A stretch of 10,000 bases of DNA from Halocaridina rubra (Eukaryota; Arthropoda; Malacostraca; Decapoda; Atyidae), in the NCBI GenBank assembly GCA_037179515.1, contig JAXCGZ010005687.1, positions 175,001 through 185,000 on the forward strand, given 5' to 3'. Below, piece after piece: positions 1-10,000 of the stretch; position 1 is the stretch's first letter; every line of letters begins with the position of its first letter. A model generated the notes under the pieces. It did no database searches. It was given only the letters and a program-made list of their open reading frames with translations, and had not been told where the DNA came from. The position numbers and the translations under genes are program-made.

Positions 1-1038
1 CAATGTGGAATATTTTGAGATAATATGGAATTAATGGTAAATTTTTGCATGCAGTGAAGAGTTTGTATGAAGGAAGTAGAGCTTGTGTTAGGGTAAAGAA
101 TGAAGGGAGTGAGTGGTTTCCAGTGAGTGTGGGACTGTGACAGGGATGTGTGATGTCACCTTGGCTGTTCAATTTGTAAACTGATGGAGTTGTAAGAGAG
201 GTGAATGAGCCAGTGCATGGTCGAGGTTTGAGAATGGTAGATTGGGATGATAACGAGTGGGAGCTGAATCAGTTGCTGTTTGCAGATGATACTGTGGTGG
301 TGGCAGATTCAGAGGAAAAGCTGTGTCAGTTAGTGTCAGAATTTGGAAGGGTCGTGAGAGAAGGAAGTTGCGAGTGAATGTGGGAAAGTGTAAGGTTATG
401 AAGTGTACAAGAAATGAGGATGGTGCTGGATTGAATGTTATGTTGAATGGAGAGACACTTGAGGAAGTTGATCAGTTTAAGTATTTAGGCTCGGTTATAG
501 CTGCAAATGGTGGAGTGGAAGCTATGTGTGTCACAGAGTGAATGAAGGATGTAAAGTGTTGGGTGCATTGAGAGGATTGATGAAGAATAGAGGGTTGGAA
601 ATGAAGGTCAAGAAAGTTTTGTATGATAAAGTGGTTGTGCCAACTAAGTGATGTATGGATCAGAGTTATGGGGTATGAAAGTAAGTGAGAGACGGAAACT
701 AAATGTGTTTGAGATGAAATGCCTGAGGAGTATGATTGGTGTATCTCATTTGGAATGAAGTGGTGAGAGCAGGAACGGGTGTGAGGAGAGAAATTGCAGC
801 CAGAGTAGATATGAATGTTCTGAGATGGTTTGGCCATATGGAAAGGATTAATGATGAAAGACTGCTGAAAAAGGTGATGAATGCCAGAGTTGATGGGAGA
901 AATACTAGAGCTAGGCCTAGGTTTGGATGGATGGATGGAGTAAGGAGAGCCCTGAATGATAGAAGGATAGATGTAAGGGAAGCAAGCGAGCGTGCTAGGA
1001 ATAGGAATGAGTGGCGAGAGATTGTGACGCAGCTCTGA
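1..1038 (+). pseudogene. LINE reverse transcriptase and C-terminal region, frameshifted
   Basis: The protein would copy the element's RNA into DNA at a nicked target. In the frame of position 3 it reads ILR, a stop at 21, YGINGKFLHAVKSLYEGSRA, then EWFPVSVGL, a stop at 138 where family members have Arg, and QGCVMSPWLFNL with a stop at 177. The catalytic FADDT box is intact at 279-293. About position 355 the frame changes and the text continues RKLRVNVGKCKVMK and FKYLGSVIAANGG. About 530 it changes again (HRVNEGCKVLGALRG, to about 645), about 650 again (YGSELWGMKVSERRKLN, then MKCLRSMIGVS), and about 750 again into VLRWFGHMERI and the terminal NRNEWREIVTQL, stopping at 1036-1038. At least four frame changes and three internal stops make it non-functional, although the catalytic box survives. 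Confidence 0.92.
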
Positions 1039-1763
<725 letters not shown>

Positions 1764-1920
1764 ATTGTATGGCCCGAGTGAGACTGGGAATTGAATTAAA
1801 TGCGAAAATGAAGCCACGAGTGAGGTTGGGGAATCTGTAATATAAACATATTGGCATTCAGATAGAATGCGTTCATTCCTAAGTATAGCAGATATAAGCT
1901 ATAAGGTTGGATTCCTTTTA
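1764..1920. other. Unique-looking spacer, nothing recognised
   Basis: Between the hairpin and the SINE head there is about 157 bp of moderately AT-rich sequence without repeats, protein blocks or RNA structure that I can recognise. It could be the flank of an ancient element. Confidence 0.4.
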
Positions 1921-2275
<355 letters not shown>

Positions 2276-2471
2276 CTGTTTGTTCCGGTTTTACGTCACG
2301 GACTCCCTTTTCTACCTAGGGCTAGGACGGTTGCCTTCTTGCGAAGGACTTGTTTTGGCAGCTGTAATCGTTTCCCTGAGTACATGCCCTTGCTAACCTC
2401 AGACCGTGAAGGGGCGCGAACCCTCGACCTGACGCCTCAGAGTCGCAGACGCTACCGCAAGAGCCACGGTG
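2276..2471 (-). mobile_element. tRNA-derived SINE, about 196 bp, minus strand
   Basis: The head at 2471-2402 folds as a tRNA. The acceptor halves CACCGTG (2471-2465) and CACGGTC (2408-2402) pair at 6 of 7 positions. The T arm GAGGG, loop TTCGCGC, CCCTT sits directly before the 3' acceptor strand, and the D-arm region reads TGGCTCTTGCGGTAGCG. The tRNA-unrelated body (2401-2276) follows without protein-like content and ends at the (AT)n tract that would be its 3' tail. The 5' side abuts another AT tract starting at 2477. This head is better preserved than that of the plus-strand SINE and differs from it in sequence, so the two are different families. I cannot name the family from sequence alone. 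Confidence 0.8.
2412..2422 (-). promoter_or_regulatory. Pol III B box of the minus-strand SINE
   Basis: On the minus strand it reads GGTTCGCGCCC, which differs from GGTTCGANTCC at two positions and lies in the T arm of the tRNA-like head. The matching A-box-like D arm lies upstream, near 2463-2448. Confidence 0.6.
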
Positions 2472-3240
<769 letters not shown>

Positions 3241-4865
3241 ACTGCTTTGCATACACTGCTTCATAACACCTATCCATCACTGTTCTCTGAACTAGCAGGT
3301 GCGAGAAATCCCTTTGGGCCCTGTCACCTATACACTCATTCCCATCTCATGCACGCTCTCCTCCCTGCTGCACTGACAATCTACGTGCATTCAATGCCCT
3401 TTTTGCGTCATCCATTCATCTCATTATATATCTTCATCTTGGCCTATCTCCCACCACTTCTGCAATCCACACTCTCTTCACAATTCTTTCCTCACTCATC
3501 CTATCCATGTGTCCAAACCAACTCAACACACTCTGATCTAACCTATCAGACAGCCTAATTTTAACACCGTTCTCTGCCGAATCTCCTCATTTCTTACTCT
3601 ATCAATTCTAGTTACACCATTCATACTTCCGAGACACTTCATCTCCAATTCATTCAACTTATTTTTTTCAACTTTTATTGCATTCTAGGTCTCTGGTCCA
3701 TACAATGAATTCGTCATAATCACGCCATCATATATCCTTCTCCTTGCATTAATTCCCCAATTTATATATCTCATTGCACTTTTCAACCTACCTAAACATT
3801 TACTCGCTTCATGCACTCTATGACTTAAGTCCGCATCCACTCGTCCATTCCTTGATACATACAACTCTAGATACTAAAAAATTTCAACTTCTTCAAGCAA
3901 ATCCCCATTCACTTTTGCATTCAATCCACCAACATTATTGCTCCTTGTGCATCTCATGACTTTACTTTTACCAGTATTTACTAGCAACTTCCTTTTTTCA
4001 AACACCCTTATAAACTCAGTCACAAAGTGATTCAGTTCAATTCCATGCCTCTGTCTAATACTCTTTCATATGCTTCGCTTACCACTCCTTCCATATACAC
4101 ATTTAACAACCACGTCGTCATTACACAACTTTGACGTATCCTTTATATTCCCCTCATACCAATCACTCATACCATTCCCATCTATAACACATGCTCTACT
4201 ATTCATGTAAAATCTCTTCACCGCATTCAACTGACTTCCACTTATTCCATACAGTCTCATCACACTCCCCACTGCTTCTCTATTAACCCTGTCATATACT
4301 TTCTCTAAATCCCAGAAGGCCAAAAAGTGTCCCTGCATTTCTTTAAGAATTTATCACACACCTGTTGTATAAAATCGTATGATCCACACATCCTCTTCCT
4401 CTCCTGAGACCACACTGTTTTTCTCCAGTCAATCTCTCAGTACCTTACCTAATTCTCTCAATTAACACTCTTCCATATACTTTACCAACTACACTCAATA
4501 AACTAATTCCTCTAAAATTACTACACTCACATTTATCCCCTTTCCCTTTATAAGTGGAACAATCAATGCACCACTCCAAATCCACTGGAAACCTCCCTTT
4601 CAAATAAATACATTCAAAGACATAGCCATCCATTCCACTAATCCTTCCCCACCTTTTGACAAGCATTCAACATGACACCCATCTATCCCTAGTGCTTTAC
4701 CAGCTCTCATTATTCTCAATGCCAAATGTACCTCCTCTTTTGCTATTTCTCTACCATTCCCATCACCCAACATTGGCATTCTCTATTCATTTCCTTCAGC
4801 CACAATCTCTGCCTCTCTATCATCTTCCTCATTTAGCAGTTCCATGAAATACTCAGCACATATCT
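3241..4865 (-). pseudogene. Reverse transcriptase and C-terminal region of the minus-strand LINE
   Basis: On the minus strand the order is: linker end AEYFMELLNEEDDRE (just below 4860); YKGKGDKCECSNFRGISLLS, the N-terminal block, within 4666-4445; QCGLRRGRGCVDHTI near 4400; and motif A FWDLEKVYDRVNR with its catalytic Asp codon at 4311-4309. Then come RLYGISG, NSRACVIDGNG, KSKVMRCTRS near 3950, MKCLGSMNGVTR near 3640, and SWFGHMDRM with its WFGHM core at 3520-3506. Between the block equivalent to DGVV and the block equivalent to SEF the FADD motif is absent: the text runs directly from ELN to HFVTEF near 4036. The GLRQGCVMSPWLF region is also shortened and unrecognisable. Frameshifts and stops occur throughout, so no active enzyme is possible. 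Confidence 0.9.
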
Positions 4866-5430
4866 CTATTGCACCTTTATTTCATCTACTAGCAATTGTC
4901 CATCTCTTCTTCTCACCCTCTCCTCCCTACCAGACTCACCTTTTTTCACTCTTTTCGTTTCCTTCCCAAACATCTTTTCATTTCTTTCAAAATTCTCAGA
5001 CAAGCTCCTACACCACTTTATATCCGCTTCTCTCTTTGTTTCCCTCACCATACACTTTGTTAACCTCCACTTTGCACTATGCCTTTAATATGCCTCAACA
5101 GGACCTATCTGCAACCATACCTCAAATGCCTGCTTCTTTTCAACCACTACAGCACTCACTTCCTCATTCCACCATTCACTACCTTTTTATTTGCTAACAC
5201 CTGTTATACTCCACCCACACACTGCCTCTGCACACTTCATATCTTACTCCTTGAAGCAACGCCATTCTTCTTCTACTCCCTTCTCCACGTTCTCTGTTGC
5301 TACATTTCACACAGTCCTCAAACTTGCCTTACACTAATAGTCTCTCTCTTTCTTATTCAGTTCACTTATTTGTTGCACCTCTCTTCCTCTCTCGCTTCTC
5401 CCCTTTCTATATTATTCCCCCATTCTCACT
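4866..5430 (-). pseudogene. Linker between endonuclease and reverse transcriptase of the LINE
   Basis: The minus strand encodes the basic, Glu/Lys/Arg-rich linker of this LINE type: EWWNEEVSAVVVEKKQAFEV near 5185-5125, then the open stretch 5051-4866 with RSLSENFERNEKMFGKETKR and VRRRDGQLLVDEIKV. The region has no catalytic motifs and bridges the two enzymatic domains. Between about 5430 and 5190 only scattered fragments can be followed because of frame changes. Confidence 0.75.
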
Positions 5431-5936
5431 CTAATTTCCACTAAATAGTGATCAAATATTCCACCAATAGCTCCTCTCAGTACATTCACATCCAATACTC
5501 ATCAAATCACCCTCCTTTTCACCACAACATAATCCGTTAATGCTCTCTCCACTACTCTTCTGTTATCTATTCAGATCACGTAAACTTGTGGACATCCTTC
5601 TTTTTAAATACAATATTAGCAATCAACATCTCTAACTCTCAATAAACATTTTTATAATTTTCTCTCCACTCTCTTCCCTACCAGGTATTCCATATTTCCC
5701 AGTTACACCATCCACTGGCTCATTTCCTATTCTAGCATACATATCTCCCTTCAATACCACATTCATATTCATTCCAAAGTCCTGCACACAGTCATTCAAT
5801 TTTATCCAAATTCTTCTCTTTCTTCCTTACATCTTTCAATGTCATGGCCATATGTGCTCACAAACACCCAAACCTCGCATCCCAGTTTAATTTTAGTCCC
5901 TATTATTCGAGATGATACTTCCTTCCACTCCACCAC
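5431..5936 (-). pseudogene. APE-type endonuclease, C-terminal part, of the minus-strand LINE
   Basis: This domain nicks target DNA to prime reverse transcription. On the minus strand it begins in frame at 5936 with CVVEWKEVSSRI, then CEVWVFVSTYGHD, then after a frame change LKGDMYARIGNEPVDGVTGK, KKKDVHKFT and DYVVVKRR, and ends with IFDHYLVE, which corresponds to the family's SDH motif. The terminal catalytic Asp-His pair is kept at 5453-5448, but the preceding Ser is Phe. In the GDxN motif the Asp is kept (5745-5743) while the Asn is Tyr (5739-5737). Frameshifts break the domain into pieces. The N-terminal part continues on the far side of the transposon at 6675-6785. Confidence 0.85.
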
Positions 5937-5943
5937 ACACTTA

Positions 5944-5971
5944 AGCAGGCCATATATACACAGAACTGGCA
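5944..5971 (+). repeat. Left terminal inverted repeat of the Harbinger remnant
   Basis: Begins AGCAGGCCATATATACACAG and ends AACTGGCA. It matches the reverse complement of 6647-6674 at 21 of 28 positions, with conserved outer (GCCATA) and inner (ACTGGCA) blocks. Confidence 0.8.
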
Positions 5972-6171
5972 AGGGGTTAGTCCCGCTGGACAGGACGGGC
6001 TGGCCAGTCCAGTCGAGAAATACCCACACACACTACTGCCTTGCAAGCATATTTCTAGAGGACTGTAAACATGGTTACGTAATTTTTAGTCATGTATCAT
6101 ACATACGTGGGAGAGGACTTAGTATTGATTATTTTTTCATCAGTGTTTAAGGTTTTATAGATCGTTACATA

Positions 6172-6465
6172 GTGGCACCAAGTAAAAGAAAAATAAGTGA
6201 AATAATAACTGTACTATCATTACAAGAGGAAAAGGAACATGAAATTTGCAAGGAAAAGCGTGATATATGGGTGAAGACATGGCTGAAAAACAAAGAGAAG
6301 TTTTTGCACATGTCTTTGTTGAAGGCACTGAAGGAAAATAACCCAGATGATTTTTGAAATTATTTGCGAATGACCGACGATGCCTTAAGAGCCCTTTTAG
6401 CACTAGTGTCTCCCAAAAGAACAAAGAAAGATACACGAATGAGGAAATCAGTACCTGTCGACCTG
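6172..6465 (+). pseudogene. PIF/Harbinger transposase, N-terminal fragment
   Basis: The family cuts and pastes DNA with a DDE nuclease; only the N-terminal region is present here. The frame starting at 6172 reads GTG then APSKRKISE. The first codon was probably ATG, since GTG is not a normal eukaryotic start. The text continues RDIWVKTWLKNKEKFLHMSL, KENNPDDF, a stop at 6355-6357, then NYLRMTDDALRALLALVSP and KDTRMRKSVPVD. The blocks NYLRM...LLALVSP and DT..R.S.P are the characteristic N-terminal signature of Harbinger (HARBI1-like) transposases. The stop falls where the family usually has Arg, which fits CGA to TGA decay. After VPVDLL similarity stops, and the DDE region is deleted. About 98 codons remain, against roughly 350-450 in intact family members. 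Confidence 0.82.
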
Positions 6466-6646
6466 CTAGTCATCCCCATACACACCACAGACTAGCGGGA
6501 ATACTGCCAGTCTTAGCGAGACTGACCTGTCCGGTTGAACATGTTGAAAAGATGACGCGACAGGCCAGCCTCGCCAGGTTTGTCATTATTACCCCCCATA
6601 CACTCAAAAAACTGACCGGTTCCTGCCAGGCTCGGTAAAATCAGTG

Positions 6647-6674
6647 TGCCAGTCTCTTGTGTGTATGGCTTGCT
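6647..6674 (-). repeat. Right terminal inverted repeat of the Harbinger remnant
   Basis: Read on the minus strand from 6674 it begins AGCAAGCCATACACACAAGA and ends GACTGGCA, mirroring 5944-5971. The LINE protein reading resumes at the next bases (6675 upward, minus strand). Confidence 0.8.
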
Positions 6675-6785
6675 TTTCTCATCTCTTCGTTTATCAACAG
6701 AACCTCTCCCTCTCCCTCTCTCAACTCCAAACACCCTACCTACCACACCTCCAAATGTCTCATCGCGATTTCCTTTTATCTTGTT
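6675..6785 (-). pseudogene. APE-type endonuclease, N-terminal fragment, of the minus-strand LINE
   Basis: On the minus strand, 6785 to 6675 reads NKIKGNRDETFGGVVGRVFG and then VERGRGRGSVDKRRDEK. This corresponds to the part of the same LINE's endonuclease that precedes CVVEWKEV, found on the other side of the transposon at 5936. Joining the two sides needs a one-base adjustment, as expected for a decayed copy. The start of the endonuclease, with its first catalytic residues, is not recognisable above about 6800. The assignment depends on my memory of the family consensus (GGVVGRV and GVERGR blocks). Confidence 0.72.
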
Positions 6786-6800
6786 GGTTCTCTTTGTCCT

Positions 6801-6950
6801 TTATTCTTTTTTTTTTATTCTTACTCAGGAAACATGATAATATTAATACCTCTTTTAAATTATGTTTATATTAATTAGATTCTTAATAATAAATATGAGT
6901 GTATTGATAAGATCGTAATGATAATAAATATGATAGTAGTAACAAATCAA

Positions 6951-6952
<2 letters not shown>
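6801..6952. other. AT-rich spacer, nothing recognised
   Basis: The stretch has a T-rich run on the plus strand followed by AT-rich sequence that grades into the AAT tract. It may contain the unrecognisable 5' end of the minus-strand LINE. No protein block or RNA structure is apparent. Confidence 0.4.
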
Positions 6953-8570
<1,618 letters not shown>

Positions 8571-8659
8571 GAGCATCAACAATGAGAATAAAAGTCTATG
8601 TCAAACTCTGTATGATTGTGAACCAAAAAGCTCTCTGAAATTTTTTGTAACTTAAGCTC

Positions 8660-9569
8660 TCTCCCTCTCATTCATCCTGACAGTTCTATAGTTTGCTCTC
8701 CCACTACAAAGCTACTCTCTTTGACTCTCAGTTTTCTGGTAACTCTTCTATAAGCGAATCAAGCGCACCTAACACTCGTACTTTATCCCTCTTTCATCCT
8801 ACCCCATCCCCTATTCTTTCTTCAAACAAAGTCCGTAAGATCTTTCGCTCTTTAAAGACGAACTAGGCACCCAGACCCGACTGTATTCTTGTAATGTTCC
8901 TTATGGATCTTGCAGATGGACTGGCTCCCGTGCTTTGAAGTCTTTTTCTCCTCATTCTCTCAAGCAGTATCTATCCACCATCTTGGAAACACGCTCTAAT
9001 TCAGCCTTTTCCTAGGAAGGGTAATCATCCGATTCCTTCAAACTACCGACCAATTGCCCTAACTTACGCTATCGCTAAAAAACATTAGAAACTTTGCTCA
9101 ATTATCACTTCTTCAAACGTCTAGAATCTAACTCGTGTATTTCCCATCAACTTTACTGCTTCCACAAAACCAAGATCCACAGATGACCTGTTCTATCTCA
9201 CTCTTGTGTGTTCATCTTCCCTGAAGGACTATGGGGAATCTTTTGTCATCGTCTTTGAAATTTCTAAGGCTTTTGACAGATCGTGGAACAAGCCTCTATT
9301 GGCCAAACTTTCTGCTTATGGATTTACTCTTTTTTCTGTTCACTGATTTTCAGCTTCCTGCCCATTTTATATATGTGGCTATTGATGGCTCATTCCCAGT
9401 TATCAGTGGTATCCCACAGGGCTCTGGTTATACGCCTGATGTGTTCTTTCTCTTCATCAACGATCATGTTAAGTCCCCATCTTCCTCTCTTCACCACTCC
9501 TTTGCCGACGGCTCTACTCTTCATATTTTCTCTGTTTTCTCTCCACATCCATCATCCACATGCTCGTAA
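8660..9569 (+). pseudogene. Jockey-type reverse transcriptase with altered catalytic residues
   Basis: Frame 2 carries ATLFDSQFSGNSSISESSAP, then NKVRKIFRSLKTN, a stop at 8864, APRPDC, LADGLAPVL, a stop at 8936, YPPSWKHALIQPFPRKGNHP and SNYRPIALTYAIAK, ending at a stop at 9086. After a frame excursion (ETLLNYHFFKRLES) frame 2 returns at 9173 with RSTDDLFYLT and GESFVIVFEISKAFDRSWNK to a stop near 9344. Frame 3 then gives YVAIDGSFPVISGIPQGSG and LFINDHV. In motif A the expected LDISKAFD is FEISKAFD, so the catalytic Asp is Glu (9257-9259). In motif C FADD is FADG, with Gly at 9510-9512. Both changes hit metal-binding aspartates, so this copy could not polymerise even without its stops and frameshifts. 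Confidence 0.9.
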
Positions 9570-9957
9570 TGAGTTTCGTATTAACCCTTTTCAACTCTCA
9601 AATTCATTATACAGAGATTCAGATCGCCTCTAATCTGTCTAGGAGGAGTCAAATAATCCAAATTTGTAAATATGTACCTAATAAATCTTTGGGTTCAGTT
9701 TCATATTCATCAGTCCTTTTCCACTTTTCATCTACTTAATGTCTATGAAGGTCATATCCATTCCTGATTAGAATACTGTTCGCACATATAGGGTACCACT
9801 TCTTATGCTTATCTCTTTCATAGGGTTGAATATTAGACAATCAGACTTATCAATCACCTTTCACTTACTTCATATCTTTATTGTCTTTCTTTCTGCCGTA
9901 ATGCATCATCACTATTTTCTTTTCTATCGTTACTATTCCATCTCCACACAGGTAACG
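9570..9957 (+). pseudogene. Post-reverse-transcriptase region of the Jockey-type LINE
   Basis: From about 9570 to 9760 only scattered similarity to the thumb and connection region can be followed. From 9771, frame 3 reads EYCSHI, a stop at 9789-9791 where the family usually has Trp, GTTSYAYLFHRVEY, a stop at 9834-9836, then TIRLINHLSLTSYLYCLSFC and RNASSLFSFLSLLFHLHTG. These match the typical region after the polymerase domain of Jockey-like proteins (EYCSHIWG, then RLIN and RRN blocks). The element therefore continues close to its C-terminus, with the real end outside or just at the window edge. Confidence 0.75.
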
Positions 9958-10000
9958 TGTGAATATATGTAACTTACGGATTATTTGGTCCAGTGATTGC

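Larger units (their letters stand above)
5944..6674 (+). mobile_element. PIF/Harbinger-type DNA transposon remnant, internally deleted, about 731 bp
   Basis: Imperfect terminal inverted repeats bound the element (5944-5971 and 6647-6674, 21 of 28 positions identical without gaps). Inside lies the N-terminal part of a PIF/Harbinger-type transposase; after about 6465 the sequence passes straight into 3'-terminal sequence, so the catalytic DDE part is missing. The element is therefore non-autonomous. It interrupts a LINE endonuclease whose fragments lie directly on both sides. Flanking triplets are TTA (5941-5943) and TTT (6675-6677); a TTA or TAA duplication is expected for this superfamily, so the site fits with one change but does not prove it. 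Small GC-rich palindromes and repeated motifs fill the ends. Confidence 0.8.
8600..10000 (+). mobile_element. Jockey-type non-LTR retrotransposon (LINE) fragment, decayed
   Basis: A plus-strand LINE, distinct from the RTE-like copies. It runs from a pre-reverse-transcriptase region through the reverse transcriptase to the region after it, in the right order but across all three frames. Diagnostic blocks are NYRPIALTYAIAK, SKAFDRSWNKPLLAKLSAYG, GIPQGSGYTP, LFINDHV, FADG and, later, EYCSHI followed by TIRLINHLSLT. These fit Jockey-like elements. The 5' edge against the AAT tract is approximate: faint family-like text seems to begin about 8575-8660. The 3' end is not seen in the window, so tail and target-site duplication cannot be examined. 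Confidence 0.88.

Noticed and set aside
2402..2471. A functional tRNA gene on the minus strand
   Set aside because: Its fold is good, but it continues without a terminator into a 126-bp body and an AT tail, as SINEs do, and its B box deviates from consensus at two positions.
3247..5444. Several plus-strand open frames of 60-121 codons rich in Leu, Ser, Pro and His
   Set aside because: They are antisense shadows of the minus-strand LINE, whose recognisable protein blocks lie on the opposite strand.
6644..6878. Overlapping plus-strand frames with Phe/Leu/Ser-rich, membrane-like text
   Set aside because: They arise from pyrimidine-rich sequence opposite the LINE endonuclease fragment plus the AT-rich spacer. 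Three frames overlap with no codon preference and no conserved block.

Overview
This window is eukaryotic repeat DNA with no host gene that I can support. Every protein-like stretch I recognise is a decayed transposable element. About 28% of the window is simple repeat: three (AT)n tracts totalling about 1.2 kb and one (AAT)n tract of about 1.6 kb. Long AT and AAT microsatellites, an RTE-like LINE, a Jockey-like LINE, tRNA-derived SINEs and a PIF/Harbinger remnant together suggest an arthropod, most likely a decapod crustacean. That host call is an inference from general knowledge, not something the sequence proves.

Layout. Positions 1-1303 hold the 3' half of a LINE on the plus strand: reverse transcriptase with an intact FADD box, a C-terminal WFGHME region and a 3' UTR. 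An (AT)n tract follows at 1305-1663, then a near-perfect hairpin with a 3-nt loop at 1665-1763. A plus-strand tRNA-like SINE head (about 1921-2006) and a minus-strand tRNA-derived SINE (2276-2471) both point into the (AT)n tract at 2007-2275. A third AT tract fills 2477-3048. From 3049 to about 6785 lies a second copy of the same LINE type on the minus strand, with endonuclease, linker, reverse transcriptase and C-terminal region. It is split by a PIF/Harbinger remnant at 5944-6674. About 6801-6952 is AT-rich with nothing recognisable, followed by (AAT)n at about 6953-8570. A Jockey-type LINE fragment on the plus strand runs from about 8600 to the end.

The genes do not work together as a pathway. 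The window records successive insertions. The two RTE-like LINEs face each other tail to tail around an AT/SINE island. The DNA transposon landed inside the endonuclease region of the minus-strand LINE and is therefore younger than it. All four retroelement 3' ends in the first 3 kb run straight into AT tracts, which suggests these tracts grew from element tails. All coding regions are dead: frameshifts, stop codons (several explicable by CGA to TGA), an in-frame loss of the ADD box in the minus-strand LINE, and substitutions of two catalytic aspartates in the Jockey copy.

I did not find a credible new gene system. The signals most worth a second look are the 1665-1763 hairpin, the coupling of retroelement 3' ends to AT tracts, the strict triplet phase of the AAT tract, and the nested Harbinger remnant with repeated subterminal motifs.
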